In this document: piece after piece, positions 1 through 8,425 of the stretch | Position numbering within the stretch: the stretch's first letter is position 1 | How the letters are laid out: the number at the start of each line of letters is the position of its first letter | Origin: an uncultured Pseudoxanthomonas sp. | GTDB taxonomy: Bacteria; Pseudomonadota; Gammaproteobacteria; Xanthomonadales; Xanthomonadaceae | Length of the DNA stretch: 31,173 nt | Direction of reading: 5' to 3' | Assembly: GCA_937975725.1 (NCBI GenBank) | Contig: CALJUL010000010.1 | Location: forward strand, 1 to 31,173 | The notes under the pieces: generated by a model | Told to the model about the DNA's origin: nothing | The model's database searches: none | What the model saw: only the letters and a program-made list of their open reading frames with translations | Made by a program: the position numbers and the translations under genes

Positions 1-525
1 ATGGTGATCGAGCGCGCCAAGCGCCTGGTCGAGCACAAGAAGGACGTGGTGATCATGCTGGACTCGATCACCCGCCTGGCCCGCGCCTACAACAACGTCG
101 TACCCAGCTCCGGCAAGGTACTGACCGGCGGCGTGGACGCCAACGCCCTGCACCGCCCGAAGCGCTTCTTCGGCGCCGCGCGCAACGTCGAGGAAGGCGG
201 CAGCCTGACCATCATCGCCACCGCGCTGGTCGAGACCGGCAGCAAGATGGACGAAGTGATCTACGAGGAGTTCAAGGGCACCGGCAACAGCGAAGTGCAC
301 CTGAACCGCCGCATCACCGAGAAGCGCGTCTACCCGGCCATCGACATCAACCGCTCCGGCACCCGCCGCGAGGACCTGCTGATCGAGCCGGAACTGCTGC
401 AGAAGATCTGGATCCTGCGCAAGCTGCTGCACCCGATGGACGAGATCGCGGCGATGGAGTTCCTCTTGGACAAGATGAAGAACACCAAGTCGAACGACGA
501 GTTCTTCGCTTCGATGAAGCGATAG
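1..525 (+). CDS. rho: Transcription termination factor Rho, C-terminal part (5' end outside window)
   Basis: This is the C-terminal 174 residues of Rho, the hexameric RNA-dependent ATPase/translocase that ends transcription; the full protein is about 420 residues. The reading frame is open to the window edge, so the first ATG here is internal. Visible hallmarks are the Walker B segment VVIMLDSITRLARAY (about residues 17-31), the Q-loop region LTGGVDANALHRPKRFFGAARN, the R-loop stretch EEFKGTGNSEVHL, and the conserved end NRSGTRREDLL. The match to E. coli Rho runs along the whole piece without gaps that I can see. The stop is TAG at 523-525. A partial copy of the last codons follows directly, then a hairpin terminator. 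Confidence 0.97.
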   Translation: MVIERAKRLVEHKKDVVIMLDSITRLARAYNNVVPSSGKVLTGGVDANALHRPKRFFGAARNVEEGGSLTIIATALVETGSKMDEVIYEEFKGTGNSEVHLNRRITEKRVYPAIDINRSGTRREDLLIEPELLQKIWILRKLLHPMDEIAAMEFLLDKMKNTKSNDEFFASMKR

Positions 526-551
526 ACGAGTTCTCCACTTCGATGAAGCGG
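496..551 (+). repeat. Imperfect tandem duplication of the rho 3' end
   Basis: The 27 bases at 496-522 (last codons of rho, encoding DEFFASMKR) recur at 525-551, just after the TAG stop, with three differences (positions 506/535, 508/537 and 522/551). The offset is 29 bases. The second copy is in a different frame and is untranslated, so it looks like a slippage or unequal-recombination duplication that has begun to decay. Confidence 0.85.
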
Positions 552-602
552 AACGGATTCAACGCTCCAGGCAAGCGCCGGTTCCACCGCACGCAGAAAA
601 GG

Positions 603-625
603 AAAGCCCCGCAATGCGGGGCTTT
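603..625. terminator. Bidirectional intrinsic terminator between rho and the convergent TonB-like gene
   Basis: A perfect 10-bp stem (AAAGCCCCGC / GCGGGGCTTT) has a 3-base loop AAT. On + it is followed by T-rich sequence (TTTTCC), and on - by CTTTCCTTTT-like sequence. It lies between the stop of rho (525) and the stop of the minus-strand gene (655), so it can serve both. Confidence 0.88.
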
Positions 626-654
626 TCCGTAGGTGCGGACGCGAACCGGGCCGG

Positions 655-1497
655 TCAGGAGCCTTCCGGTGCCGATGCCAGGGGCGCGCGCAGGCGCAAG
701 CCCTTCCCGCCGACCAGGGTCGGCACGCCGTCGGCCAGCGCTTCGGGCGACGCCTCGGCTTCCTGATCGATCATCCACGGCGCCTTCACGCGCGGGCCGG
801 GGATGTAGGCCATCCAGCGGCCGTACTGCTTCGGCCGTCCCAGCGTGAAATCGACGGGCACGCGCACGGACCAGTACGCCTCTTCCGCTTCCTCGCCGCG
901 CGTCGGCGGTTCGAATTCCCAGTGCCGCGCCGCTTCTTCCGCACCGGCGGCGAATCCGTGCCGCAGGCGCTCCATGGTCTCCGTATCGGTCGCCACCCGC
1001 AGATTGACCTGCTCGGCCATCGCGTCCAGGACACGGCCGTCGCGGCCGACTTTCAGGACCAGGTAGACGGTGCCCTCGGCGCCGCTGCGCAAGGCGAACA
1101 CCGGATAGCGCGGCAGCTTCATCTTCCGGCGCGCCAGCGTATAGCCCTGCTTCCAGTCCTGGGGAAAGAAGCTGCTGGCCTGCAGGCGCATCAGGAAGCT
1201 TTCTTCATTGATCCTCTTCGCCACCACCATCAGTTTCATGTCGTTGCGCATGTTGACCGTGCGCCCTTCCAGCCCGGGCGGCTCGAAGGTCCAGGCGGCG
1301 ATGTTCCCGCGCAGGAAATCCACCACGTTCGCGGGCAGCTTGTCGGCCTCTTTCAGCGTGTAGTCGACCACCTTGCCCGCGCCGTCGACGGTGATCTCGC
1401 CGTCGACCATCAGGCTGGCCTCCGCCTGCCTGAGTACCTCGCGCCTGTCGCCGGCCAGCACCAGGACGACAACGACAGCAATCCCATGGCGATCCAT
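655..1497 (-). CDS. Exported TonB-C-like protein, copy 1 (possible 5' frameshift)
   Basis: The protein has about 280 residues and is paralogous to the next gene. The C-terminal half fits a TonB C-terminal fold: LPRYP, then GTVYLVLKVGRDGRVLDA, then AARHWEFEPP and VRVPVDFTLG. This is the usual P-x-YP ... G-x-V-x-L-x-V-x-x-D-G-x-V ... W-x-F-x-P pattern. The N-terminal half repeats the pattern in weaker form (DGEITVDGAGKV ... AAWTFEPP). No N-terminal anchor with a proline spacer is present, so it is not a classical TonB; a periplasmic binding role is a guess. In-frame ATG 1497 gives a poor signal peptide (hydrophobic run IAVVVVLVLAG). An ATG at 1505 in another frame gives a much better one, MHAWIAMGLLSLSSWCW, with GC-rich third positions and GGAA eight bases upstream. 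A frameshift near 1435-1460 is therefore possible. Confidence 0.75.
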   Translation of the reverse strand: MDRHGIAVVVVLVLAGDRREVLRQAEASLMVDGEITVDGAGKVVDYTLKEADKLPANVVDFLRGNIAAWTFEPPGLEGRTVNMRNDMKLMVVAKRINEESFLMRLQASSFFPQDWKQGYTLARRKMKLPRYPVFALRSGAEGTVYLVLKVGRDGRVLDAMAEQVNLRVATDTETMERLRHGFAAGAEEAARHWEFEPPTRGEEAEEAYWSVRVPVDFTLGRPKQYGRWMAYIPGPRVKAPWMIDQEAEASPEALADGVPTLVGGKGLRLRAPLASAPEGS

Positions 1498-1771
1498 GCA
1501 TGCATGCGGAAGTTTCCGGGGTTGGATGGAGTTCGGGGAATCGGGTTGCGAACGGAGCCGGCGGATCAGAACGGGCATCGATCGTCGCCAGGACCGGGGC
1601 GTTGCAGCAGCCACGCTCCTGCCGCCTGCATTGTCCGCTTCTTGTTTCGCCTGATCGCTTGGTCACCGGACCTGTTTCCGGCAGGTCGGTTGATTGCCGC
1701 AAACCGTCTCGCCAGGCAAATCCATGGTGTTGCGCACTCTCTCCGGCCACGACCACGGACGGTCCCGAGGC

Positions 1772-2632
1772 CTACACGCTGTCCAGCGGCGTCAGCAACC
1801 TGGGGCCCTTCCTGCCGTGGGCCTGGTAGACACCGCCCTCGACCAGCGCATCCGGCGAGAACGCGGGATCGTCCTGGTCCGCCCATGGCACGCGCTCGCG
1901 CGGGCCGGGGACGTAGGCTTCCCATTGGCCGTAGCGGCGCTCGCCGCCGAAAGTGAAATCGACCGGCACGCGCACGGCCCATTCGGTCTGCCGCGCCGCG
2001 TCGCCCTCGGTGGGCGGCTGGAAGGTCCAGCGCCGGGCTGCGGCCAGCGCAGTGCGCGCGAACCGGTAGCGGTGCTGGTTCATCTGCGGCTCGCTGGCGA
2101 TGTAGCGCAGGTTCACCTGTTCGGCGACGGCCTCTTTCACGGCTCCATCGCGGCCCACGCGCAACAGCAGGTAGGCGGTGCCCTGCACGCCCTTCTCGGC
2201 CGCGCTCAACGGATAGCCGGGCGGCGTCATTTCGCGCGCGGTGATGCGCTCGGCCGCGGGCTGGGCTTGCTCGTCGCCGAAGTCGGCGCTGCGGACGGAC
2301 ACCTCCATCTTGCCGTCGCCCAGGGGCTTGGCGATCAGGCGCACGCTCATCCGCGCACGGACCTGCGCTGCCTTGCCGTCGACCTGGACCGGCTCGAACC
2401 GCCAGTCCGCGGCGTTGCGCCCCACGAAGGCGGCGATGCCTTCGGGCAACCGCTGCGGCTTGTCCACGTCGACGGCCGCGACGCTGCCATCGGGCCGGAT
2501 GGTGATCAGGCCCGTGACCAGCATGCTGGCCTCCAGTTGCTTGCGGACGGAGCCCGGCCCCTTGGCCCAGGCCGCGCACGTCGCCGCCATCGCACACGCC
2601 AGCAGCACTCCACTCCATATGCTCCGCTTCAC
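1772..2632 (-). CDS. Exported TonB-C-like protein, copy 2
   Basis: The protein has 286 residues and starts at GTG (2630-2632), with AAGGAG six to seven bases upstream. It has a signal peptide (MKRSIWSGVLLACAMAATCAAWA, in two parts MKR and a hydrophobic core ending AWA). It then shows two TonB-C-like units: a degenerate one at about residues 37-105 (GLITIRPDGSV ... ADWRFEPVQVDGK) and a clear one at about 140-230 (PPGYPLSA ... GTAYLLLRVGRDGAV ... RRWTFQPP ... VRVPVDFTFG). It shares the tail feature YGQWEAYVPGPRERVPW with copy 1, so the two arose by tandem duplication. Function is unknown. TonB-C folds bind TonB boxes or peptidoglycan-like partners, so a periplasmic adaptor role is an inference. 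It is divergent from kefB, with 77 bp between the starts. Confidence 0.82.
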   Translation of the reverse strand: MKRSIWSGVLLACAMAATCAAWAKGPGSVRKQLEASMLVTGLITIRPDGSVAAVDVDKPQRLPEGIAAFVGRNAADWRFEPVQVDGKAAQVRARMSVRLIAKPLGDGKMEVSVRSADFGDEQAQPAAERITAREMTPPGYPLSAAEKGVQGTAYLLLRVGRDGAVKEAVAEQVNLRYIASEPQMNQHRYRFARTALAAARRWTFQPPTEGDAARQTEWAVRVPVDFTFGGERRYGQWEAYVPGPRERVPWADQDDPAFSPDALVEGGVYQAHGRKGPRLLTPLDSV

Positions 2633-2709
2633 CGTCCGCTCCTTCGTCCCTGGATCGCGCGGGTCCGGTCCGGGCCCGTCGGCCGCATACTATCCCGACG
2701 AGGTGACGC

Positions 2710-4500
2710 ATGCACGGTAGCGGTCTGGAGTTGGCACTGGTGTTCCTGCTGGCCGCGGTCATCGCGGTGCCGGTGTTCAAGCGCTTCGGACTGGGGGCGG
2801 TGCTGGCCTACCTGGTGGCGGGGGTGGTGCTGGGGCCGGACGGGCTGGCGCTGGTGCGCGATGCGGATCGCATCCTGGACGCGGCCGAGATCGGCGTGGT
2901 GATGATGCTGTTCGTCATCGGCCTGGAGTTGTCGCCGTCGCGCCTGCGGGTGATGCGCAAGCCGGTGTTCGGCGCCGGCGGATTGCAGGTGGGCCTGACC
3001 GCGCTGGTGCTGGGCGCGCTGGCGCTGGCGTTCGACCACCATTGGAAGACCGCGCTGGTGATCGGCCTGGGCCTGGCGCTGTCCTCCACCGCGGTCAGCC
3101 TGCAACTGCTGTCGGAGCGCCAGGAGCTGTCCAGCGACCACGGCCGGCTGGGCTTCGCGATATTGCTGTTCCAGGACCTGGTGGCGATCCCGCTGCTGGC
3201 GGCGATCCCGCTGCTGGGCGGGGCCAAGAACGAGACGCTGACCTGGACCATGGTGTTCCAGGCCGTCGGCGCCATCGCCATCGTCGTGTTCGGCGGGCGG
3301 CTGGTGCTGCGCCACCTGTTCCGGGTGACGGCGCGCACGCGCATGCCGGAGGTGTTCACCGCCAGTGCGCTGCTGGTGGTACTGGGCATCGCCTGGTTCA
3401 TGCAACTGGCGGGCCTGAGCCCGGGCCTGGGCGCGTTCCTGGCCGGCGTGCTGCTGTCGGACTCGGAGTTCCGCCACGAACTGGAATCGCAGATCGACCC
3501 GTTCAAGGGCCTGCTGCTGGGCCTGTTCTTCATCGCCGTGGGCATGGACATCGACCTGGACGCGGTGATGGCGCAGCCGCAGCTCATCACCGCCGGCGTG
3601 CTGACGCTGCTGGCGGTGAAGTTCGCGCTGCTGTTCGGCATCGGTCGCTGGCCCGGGCGCCTGCGCCCGCGCGACGCGCTGATGCTGGCCGGCACGCTGT
3701 GGCTGGGCGGCGAGTTTGCGTTCGTGGTGTTCAACGAGGCCACGCGCGTGCGGCTGATGGACGCGGAACTGCGCAACCGGCTGACCGCCATCGTCGGCGT
3801 GTCGATGGCGCTCACGCCGCTCCTCCTGCTGGGCCTGCAACGCGTGCTGTCGGGGGTGAAGCGGCCTGCGCGCGCCGCCCGCGCGTTCGACCCGATCCCC
3901 GACGAGAAGCCGCAGGTGCTGATCGCCGGCATGGGCCGCTTCGGCCAGATCGTCGCGCGCCTGCTGACCGCGCAACGCATTCCCTTCGTCGCGCTGGAGC
4001 ACAGCCCGGAGACGGTGGACACGCTGCGCCGGCTGGGCAGCGTGCGGATCTACTACGGCGACCCGACCCGCCCCGACCTGCTGCGCGCGGCCGGCGCGCA
4101 GCATGCCCGGGTATTCGTCATCGCGATGGACGACCCCGACACCAACATCAAGGCCGCGCGGCTGATCCGGCGGATGTTCCCGCAGGCGCGCGTGCTGGCG
4201 CGCGCGCGCAACCGCCAGCACGCGTGGCGGCTGATGGACCTCAGCGCCGACGCCTTCCGCGAGACGCTGGGCTCCAGCCTGGAGATGGCGCAGCAGGTGC
4301 TGGTGGAACTGGGCGTGCCGCCGGAGACCGCCGCCGAGCACACGCAACGGTTCCGCGCGCACGACGAAAAGCTGCTGCGCGCACAGTACCTGGTCTACGA
4401 CGACGATGCCGCGGTGGTGCAGACCGCGCGCGACGCCTTCAGCGACCTGGAGAAGCTGTTCGAGGCCGACGCCAGCGACGGCGATGCGCCGCGGGAGTAG
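2710..4500 (+). CDS. kefB: Glutathione-gated K+/H+ antiporter, KefB/KefC type
   Basis: The protein has 596 residues, against 601 in E. coli KefB. It is a CPA2-family inner-membrane antiporter that exports K+ against H+ entry, classically to acidify the cytoplasm during electrophile stress. About 12 membrane segments fill residues 5-380. They include the ion-site motif FQDLVAIP (Q155-D156), GGEFAFVVF (from 333) and the regulatory loop HELESQIDPFKG (from 256). A cytoplasmic RCK/KTN domain follows with the Rossmann motif GMGRFG (407-412) and GDPTRPDLLRAAGA. The SEFRHELE-xxIDPFKGLLLGLFF block is closer to E. coli KefB than KefC. RBS GAGG lies at 2700-2703, six bases before ATG. No adjacent KefG/KefF-like flavoprotein is seen. 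KefB versus KefC is the less certain part of the call. Confidence 0.88.
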   Translation: MHGSGLELALVFLLAAVIAVPVFKRFGLGAVLAYLVAGVVLGPDGLALVRDADRILDAAEIGVVMMLFVIGLELSPSRLRVMRKPVFGAGGLQVGLTALVLGALALAFDHHWKTALVIGLGLALSSTAVSLQLLSERQELSSDHGRLGFAILLFQDLVAIPLLAAIPLLGGAKNETLTWTMVFQAVGAIAIVVFGGRLVLRHLFRVTARTRMPEVFTASALLVVLGIAWFMQLAGLSPGLGAFLAGVLLSDSEFRHELESQIDPFKGLLLGLFFIAVGMDIDLDAVMAQPQLITAGVLTLLAVKFALLFGIGRWPGRLRPRDALMLAGTLWLGGEFAFVVFNEATRVRLMDAELRNRLTAIVGVSMALTPLLLLGLQRVLSGVKRPARAARAFDPIPDEKPQVLIAGMGRFGQIVARLLTAQRIPFVALEHSPETVDTLRRLGSVRIYYGDPTRPDLLRAAGAQHARVFVIAMDDPDTNIKAARLIRRMFPQARVLARARNRQHAWRLMDLSADAFRETLGSSLEMAQQVLVELGVPPETAAEHTQRFRAHDEKLLRAQYLVYDDDAAVVQTARDAFSDLEKLFEADASDGDAPRE

Positions 4501-4596
4501 CGGCGCTGCCCTGCCCCGTACTGGTTGGTGCGCAGCGCGTTCATGCGGATTGTGGCGGGCGTTGGCGGAGGGCTTCGCGTGATCGCATGCGTCCCG

Positions 4597-4668
4597 GGTC
4601 GGGGCTGAAGCCCCTCCTACAGGGGCATCGCGCGGAGGCACGCTGCAGGAGGGGCTTCAGCCCCGGCC
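4597..4668. repeat. Inverted REP pair (BIME-like), GGGGCTgaAGCCCC class
   Basis: Arm 4597-4622 and arm 4643-4668 are inverted copies that match at 24 of 26 positions. Each has a GTAGGAG-type head (CTCCTAC / GCAGGAG) and an internal palindrome GGGGCTgaAGCCCC. Xanthomonadaceae genomes carry many GTAG-headed REPs of this kind (SMAG-like in Stenotrophomonas), thought to be moved by RAYT transposases. This one sits between the convergent kefB and the ankyrin gene and could act as a transcript-end hairpin. The rest of 4501-4721 shows no gene. Confidence 0.88.
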
Positions 4669-4721
4669 GGATTGCCCGAAGACGAGCGCGCGATGCCCGG
4701 AACTCTCGGCCGGCCTGGAAC

Positions 4722-7700
4722 TCAGCCGCGGTCGCGCAGGAACCGGGCCATCGACGGGCTGCTGCCGGCCGCGTGCGGTGCGAATTCCGCGGCCACGTCC
4801 ACGAAGCCGCGCATCACCGCGATTTCGCGCGGTTTGCGGTTGAGGGCATCGCGCAGTTCCGGGTCGGCGCCGGCGCGCAGCAGGCGGCCCACCGCGCGCA
4901 ACAGGCCGTGCAGCGCGGCCAGGTGCAGCGGGCCGAAGCCGCGCGGGTCCTGCACGTCCAGCGACACGCCTTCGTCGAGCAGGCGTTCCAGCCCGGCCAG
5001 CACCACTTCCTCGTCGCAGGCGCTGCCCGGCTCGGCGCGCGCGCCCAACAGCAGCAGCAGCGGCGTGACCGCGCCGGTGGCTGCGTGCTCGGCCTCGGCG
5101 CCGGACAGCAGCAGGGTGTCGAACAGCGCGACCAGGCGCGGCTTCTCGCGCGCGGTGAAGCCGTACAGCGCGGCGCAGTGCAGCGGCGTGAGTCCCTGCG
5201 CGTCACCGGCGTGCACGTTGGCGCCGGCCTGGATCAGGCGGGCGACGATGTCGGGCATGCCCAGCGCCGCCGCCAGCATCAGCACGGTGACGCCGCCGGG
5301 CAGGCGGTGTTCGATGTCGGCGCCGGCACTGAGCAGCGCGGCGACGATCTCGACCTGGCGCATGCTGACCGCCGCCGACAGCGGCGTCGCGCCGGTGTTG
5401 GCCGCGTGCTGCGGGTCCGCGCCGCGCGCCAGCAGCAGTTCGACGATCTCCTTGTGGCCGCCGCCGGCCGCGCGCAGCAGCGCGGTGCAGCCCTGCGCGT
5501 CGGGCGAGTCCACGCCGAAGCCCAGGTCGAGCAGGCGGCGCACGGCGTCGCGGTCGCCGGCCATCGCGGCAGCCGGCAGGTCGGCCGGGCGCAGGGCTCG
5601 TCGCGGCAGCGGCCAGGTGCGCCAGTCCAGCCAGTCGGCGAGGTCGCGGCGGCCGCAGGCCAGCGCCACGCCCAGCGGCGTCTGGCCGTCGGCGGCGCGC
5701 GCGTCCGGCGAGGCGCCCTTGGCGATCAGTTGCTTCAGCGCGGCCTCGCGGCCCAGCACTGCGGCCAGGTGCAGCGCAGTCATGCCGTGGCTATCGCAGG
5801 CTTCGCGGTCCACGCCGATGTCGAGCAGGCGGTCCAGCACGCGCTGCCAACCCAGGCGCACCGCCAGCGAAAGCGCGGGATCGCCCTGCGGCGAAGGCGC
5901 GAAGGGGTCCGCGCCGCGTTCGATCAGGTCCAGCGCGCACCGCTCCAGGCCGCGCGCGGCCTGGTCGTCGCCGGCGCAGGCGGCCAGGAAGCGCGCCAGC
6001 CCGCCAGCACCGGCCGGCGACACGGCGTGGCGCAGCAGCACCGCCAGCGAGGCGACGCCGGCCGCGCCCTGCGCGAGCAGGGCGAACAGGGCGGTGTCCC
6101 CGCGTTCGTCGCGCTGCTCGGCGCTGGCGCCGTGGCACAGCAGCCAGTCCACGCTCGCCGGCGAGGAAAGCAGCGCGCGGTCGTGCAGCAGCGCGCCGAG
6201 TTCTTCGCGCGAACACAGCGGCGCCAGCGCCGCCAGTCCATCCACCTGCCCGCTGGCGAGGCCCTCGCGCAGCAGCGCGGACGGCGCGCGGTCGGCGGGC
6301 GCTTCGTCGTCGCCGGTGGCCACGGCCGACGGCAGCGCATAGGTGGGGTCCAGCGCCGACACCAGGGTCCAGCGCCCGGCTTCCGCCGCCAGGTCCACCG
6401 CGCGCTTGCCCTGCGCGTCGGCGTGGTCGGGCGGCAGGCCCCATTCCAGCAGGCGCCGCACCAGCAGCGGCGAGACGTTCTCCGCCAGGCAGGCCAGCAT
6501 CAGCGCGTTGCGGCCGTCGGCATCCAGCGCCTGCGGGTCGGCGCCGGCCTCGGCCAGTCTTTCCAGCACGCCCAGCCGGCCGCCGCGCGCCGCGTCCAGC
6601 CAGGGCGTGCGCTGGCGGGCGTCGCGCCCGTGCACGTCCGCGCCGGCGGCGAGCAGGGCGGCGACGATCTCCACGTGCCCGGCCAATGCGGCTTCGTGCA
6701 GGGCGCTGCGCTGCTGCGCGTCGCGCGCGTCGGCCCTGGCCTTGTGCTTGAGCAGCAGTTGCACGCCGGCCGGGTCGTCTTCCTCGGTCGCCGCGGCGGC
6801 CAGCAGCACGGGCTGGCCGCCCGGCGGGTCGGGGCGGGCGCCGCGTTCGAGCAGGAACTTCGCCAGCCGCCAGTTGCCGGCCACGCAGGCCACGCCCAGC
6901 GGGGTCATGCCTTCGTGGTTCAGCGCGTCGATGTCCGCCGCCGCGTCGCGCAGCAGGGCGACCACGCCCGGGTCGGAACTGCGCGCCGCGTGGTGCATCG
7001 GCGTGTTGCCTTCGTTGTCGGCCAGGCGCGGATCGGCACCGTTGGCCAGCAGCGTGGTCACCGCGTCGGGGCGGCCGTGCCAACTGTCGCGGGTGGCGGC
7101 CAGCAACGGGGTGACGCCGGCGTGGGCGTGGTTGAGGTCGGTGCCGTGGGCGATCAGCGCGCGCAGCAGGCGCAGGTCCGGCAGCACGGCGGCCAGCACA
7201 CCCAGGCTGCGCTGGTCGCGCGCGCCGGCGGGGGGCAGTGCGTGCGGATCGGCGCCGGCTTCGATCAGTTCCAGCGCGCGCTCGACCCGGCCGGCGCGGG
7301 CCGCTTCGAACAGCGCCTGGTCCAGGTCCAGCGGCTCGTCCACCACAATAGCCGGAGATTCCGCCTCGAACGCGCCGGCCGGCATTTCCACCACCGGCAA
7401 GGTCCCGGCACTGGCCACCCGCTGCACCGCCAGGTGCAGCAGCGGCGCGAGCGCGGCATAGGCCAGCGCGACCGGCAGGCGCAGCGCGGCCGGCAGCAGG
7501 CCCGGCCACGCCAGGCAGAAGCCGCCGCCGAGCAGCGCCGCCAGCAGCACCGCCACGCCCAGGCCGCGCCAAGCGTGGAAATCGCGCTCAGCCAAGCCAC
7601 GCCAGTGCGCGGCCAGGGTGCCGCCGTCGCGTTCCAGTCCCTGCCACAGCGGCCAGGTGCGCCACAGGCCCACCAGCACCGCGCCGACCACCGCGCTGAC

Positions 7701-8012
7701 GCCGAGGGCAGCGGGCAGGCTGCCGCTGTCTTCCAGCGAGGCCAGCGGCCAGGCCAGCAAGAGGGCGGTGGCGACGAAGGCCACGCCCCAGACCAGCGCC
7801 AGCGCCGGCAGGTCTTCGCGCAGGGCGTGCCGCGGCGCCAGCACGCGCGTGCCGCGCCACCACGACAGGCCCAGCGCCAGCGCCGGCTGCGCCAGCCAGG
7901 CGCCGGCCCACGCGGCCGCGCCGCCGGCCCAGCCGCCCAGGGCGGCCAGCGCCATGCCGGCCGCCAGGGCGGCCAGCGCGGCGTGTCGGGTCTGCGGACG
8001 GCGTTCAGGCAT
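4722..8012 (-). CDS. Large membrane-anchored ankyrin-repeat protein
   Basis: The protein has 1096 residues. The N-terminal region (about residues 10-196) has four or five hydrophobic segments, for example LPALALVWGVAFVATALLLAW and VAVLLAALLGGGFCLAW. From about residue 230 to 1075 there are some twenty ankyrin repeats of the form G-x-TPL-x-x-A-x-x-G-x-x-x-x-x-LL-x-x-GAD, interrupted near 560-720 by weaker units. The repeats would face the cytoplasm as a protein-binding surface if the anchor behaves as expected; partners are unknown. The start ATG at 8010-8012 overlaps the end of ycgL by eight bases (ATGCCTGA), so translation is probably coupled. Similar long ankyrin proteins are annotated in xanthomonads. 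The GC-rich repeats create long spurious open frames on the other strand. Confidence 0.93.
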   Translation of the reverse strand: MPERRPQTRHAALAALAAGMALAALGGWAGGAAAWAGAWLAQPALALGLSWWRGTRVLAPRHALREDLPALALVWGVAFVATALLLAWPLASLEDSGSLPAALGVSAVVGAVLVGLWRTWPLWQGLERDGGTLAAHWRGLAERDFHAWRGLGVAVLLAALLGGGFCLAWPGLLPAALRLPVALAYAALAPLLHLAVQRVASAGTLPVVEMPAGAFEAESPAIVVDEPLDLDQALFEAARAGRVERALELIEAGADPHALPPAGARDQRSLGVLAAVLPDLRLLRALIAHGTDLNHAHAGVTPLLAATRDSWHGRPDAVTTLLANGADPRLADNEGNTPMHHAARSSDPGVVALLRDAAADIDALNHEGMTPLGVACVAGNWRLAKFLLERGARPDPPGGQPVLLAAAATEEDDPAGVQLLLKHKARADARDAQQRSALHEAALAGHVEIVAALLAAGADVHGRDARQRTPWLDAARGGRLGVLERLAEAGADPQALDADGRNALMLACLAENVSPLLVRRLLEWGLPPDHADAQGKRAVDLAAEAGRWTLVSALDPTYALPSAVATGDDEAPADRAPSALLREGLASGQVDGLAALAPLCSREELGALLHDRALLSSPASVDWLLCHGASAEQRDERGDTALFALLAQGAAGVASLAVLLRHAVSPAGAGGLARFLAACAGDDQAARGLERCALDLIERGADPFAPSPQGDPALSLAVRLGWQRVLDRLLDIGVDREACDSHGMTALHLAAVLGREAALKQLIAKGASPDARAADGQTPLGVALACGRRDLADWLDWRTWPLPRRALRPADLPAAAMAGDRDAVRRLLDLGFGVDSPDAQGCTALLRAAGGGHKEIVELLLARGADPQHAANTGATPLSAAVSMRQVEIVAALLSAGADIEHRLPGGVTVLMLAAALGMPDIVARLIQAGANVHAGDAQGLTPLHCAALYGFTAREKPRLVALFDTLLLSGAEAEHAATGAVTPLLLLLGARAEPGSACDEEVVLAGLERLLDEGVSLDVQDPRGFGPLHLAALHGLLRAVGRLLRAGADPELRDALNRKPREIAVMRGFVDVAAEFAPHAAGSSPSMARFLRDRG

Positions 8013-8262
8013 CGGGACGGCCGGCCGGGTCGGGCTGGGGCGGGAACTGGACGTGGAAGCCGCGCGCCGCCAGGTTGCCGCGCACCACTTCGGCGTCCTC
8101 GCGGGCCAGCCTGCGCTCCGGCGTCAGCGCCACTTCCAGCACGAAGGACAGGCCGCCCAGTTGCGTGCGCAGCGGTTCGGGCAGGCGGTCGAAATCGTCG
8201 CGCCGGGCGAGGTACACGAAGGTGTCGGCCTTTCGCAGGCTCTTGTAGACGTAGGCTTGCAT
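8005..8262 (-). CDS. ycgL: YcgL-domain protein
   Basis: This small protein has 85 residues and begins MQAYVYKSLRKADTFVYLAR, then DDFDRLPEPLRTQLGG and LSFVLEVALTPERRLARED. That is the gamma-proteobacterial YcgL domain (about 85-100 residues) over its whole length. A longer open frame exists upstream to 8412, but residues before MQAY are not family-like, so ATG 8260-8262 is chosen. It is the first gene of a two-gene unit with the ankyrin gene. E. coli YcgL has no firmly established function that I can name. Confidence 0.88.
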   Translation of the reverse strand: MQAYVYKSLRKADTFVYLARRDDFDRLPEPLRTQLGGLSFVLEVALTPERRLAREDAEVVRGNLAARGFHVQFPPQPDPAGRPDA

Positions 8263-8425
8263 CCGCGCGCGCCGCGACCTGCAGGGGGAACAGGCCGCGA
8301 TTGTGCGGGAAATGCCCAGTGCGCGAAACCCGCGGCGCGCGCCAGCGCGCATGCCCATCGGCACCTGAGCGCGCCGGCCGGGGCTGGTAATCTCCGCGTT
8401 TTCACCCCGCACTCACGGAAGCCCG

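Noticed and set aside
4722..8012. Repetitive appearance suggesting a DNA repeat array or CRISPR
   Set aside because: The periodicity follows about 33 codons and matches ankyrin repeats in protein; there are no constant repeats with unique spacers.
3042..8390. A 1782-residue open frame on + across kefB and the ankyrin gene
   Set aside because: It is low-complexity Arg/Ala/Gly/Gln sequence antisense to clear ankyrin repeats; long spurious frames are expected in DNA this GC-rich.
8263..8412. Longer YcgL starting at 8412
   Set aside because: The extra 50 residues are Arg-rich and unlike the family; they span the divergent promoter region of the S9 peptidase gene.
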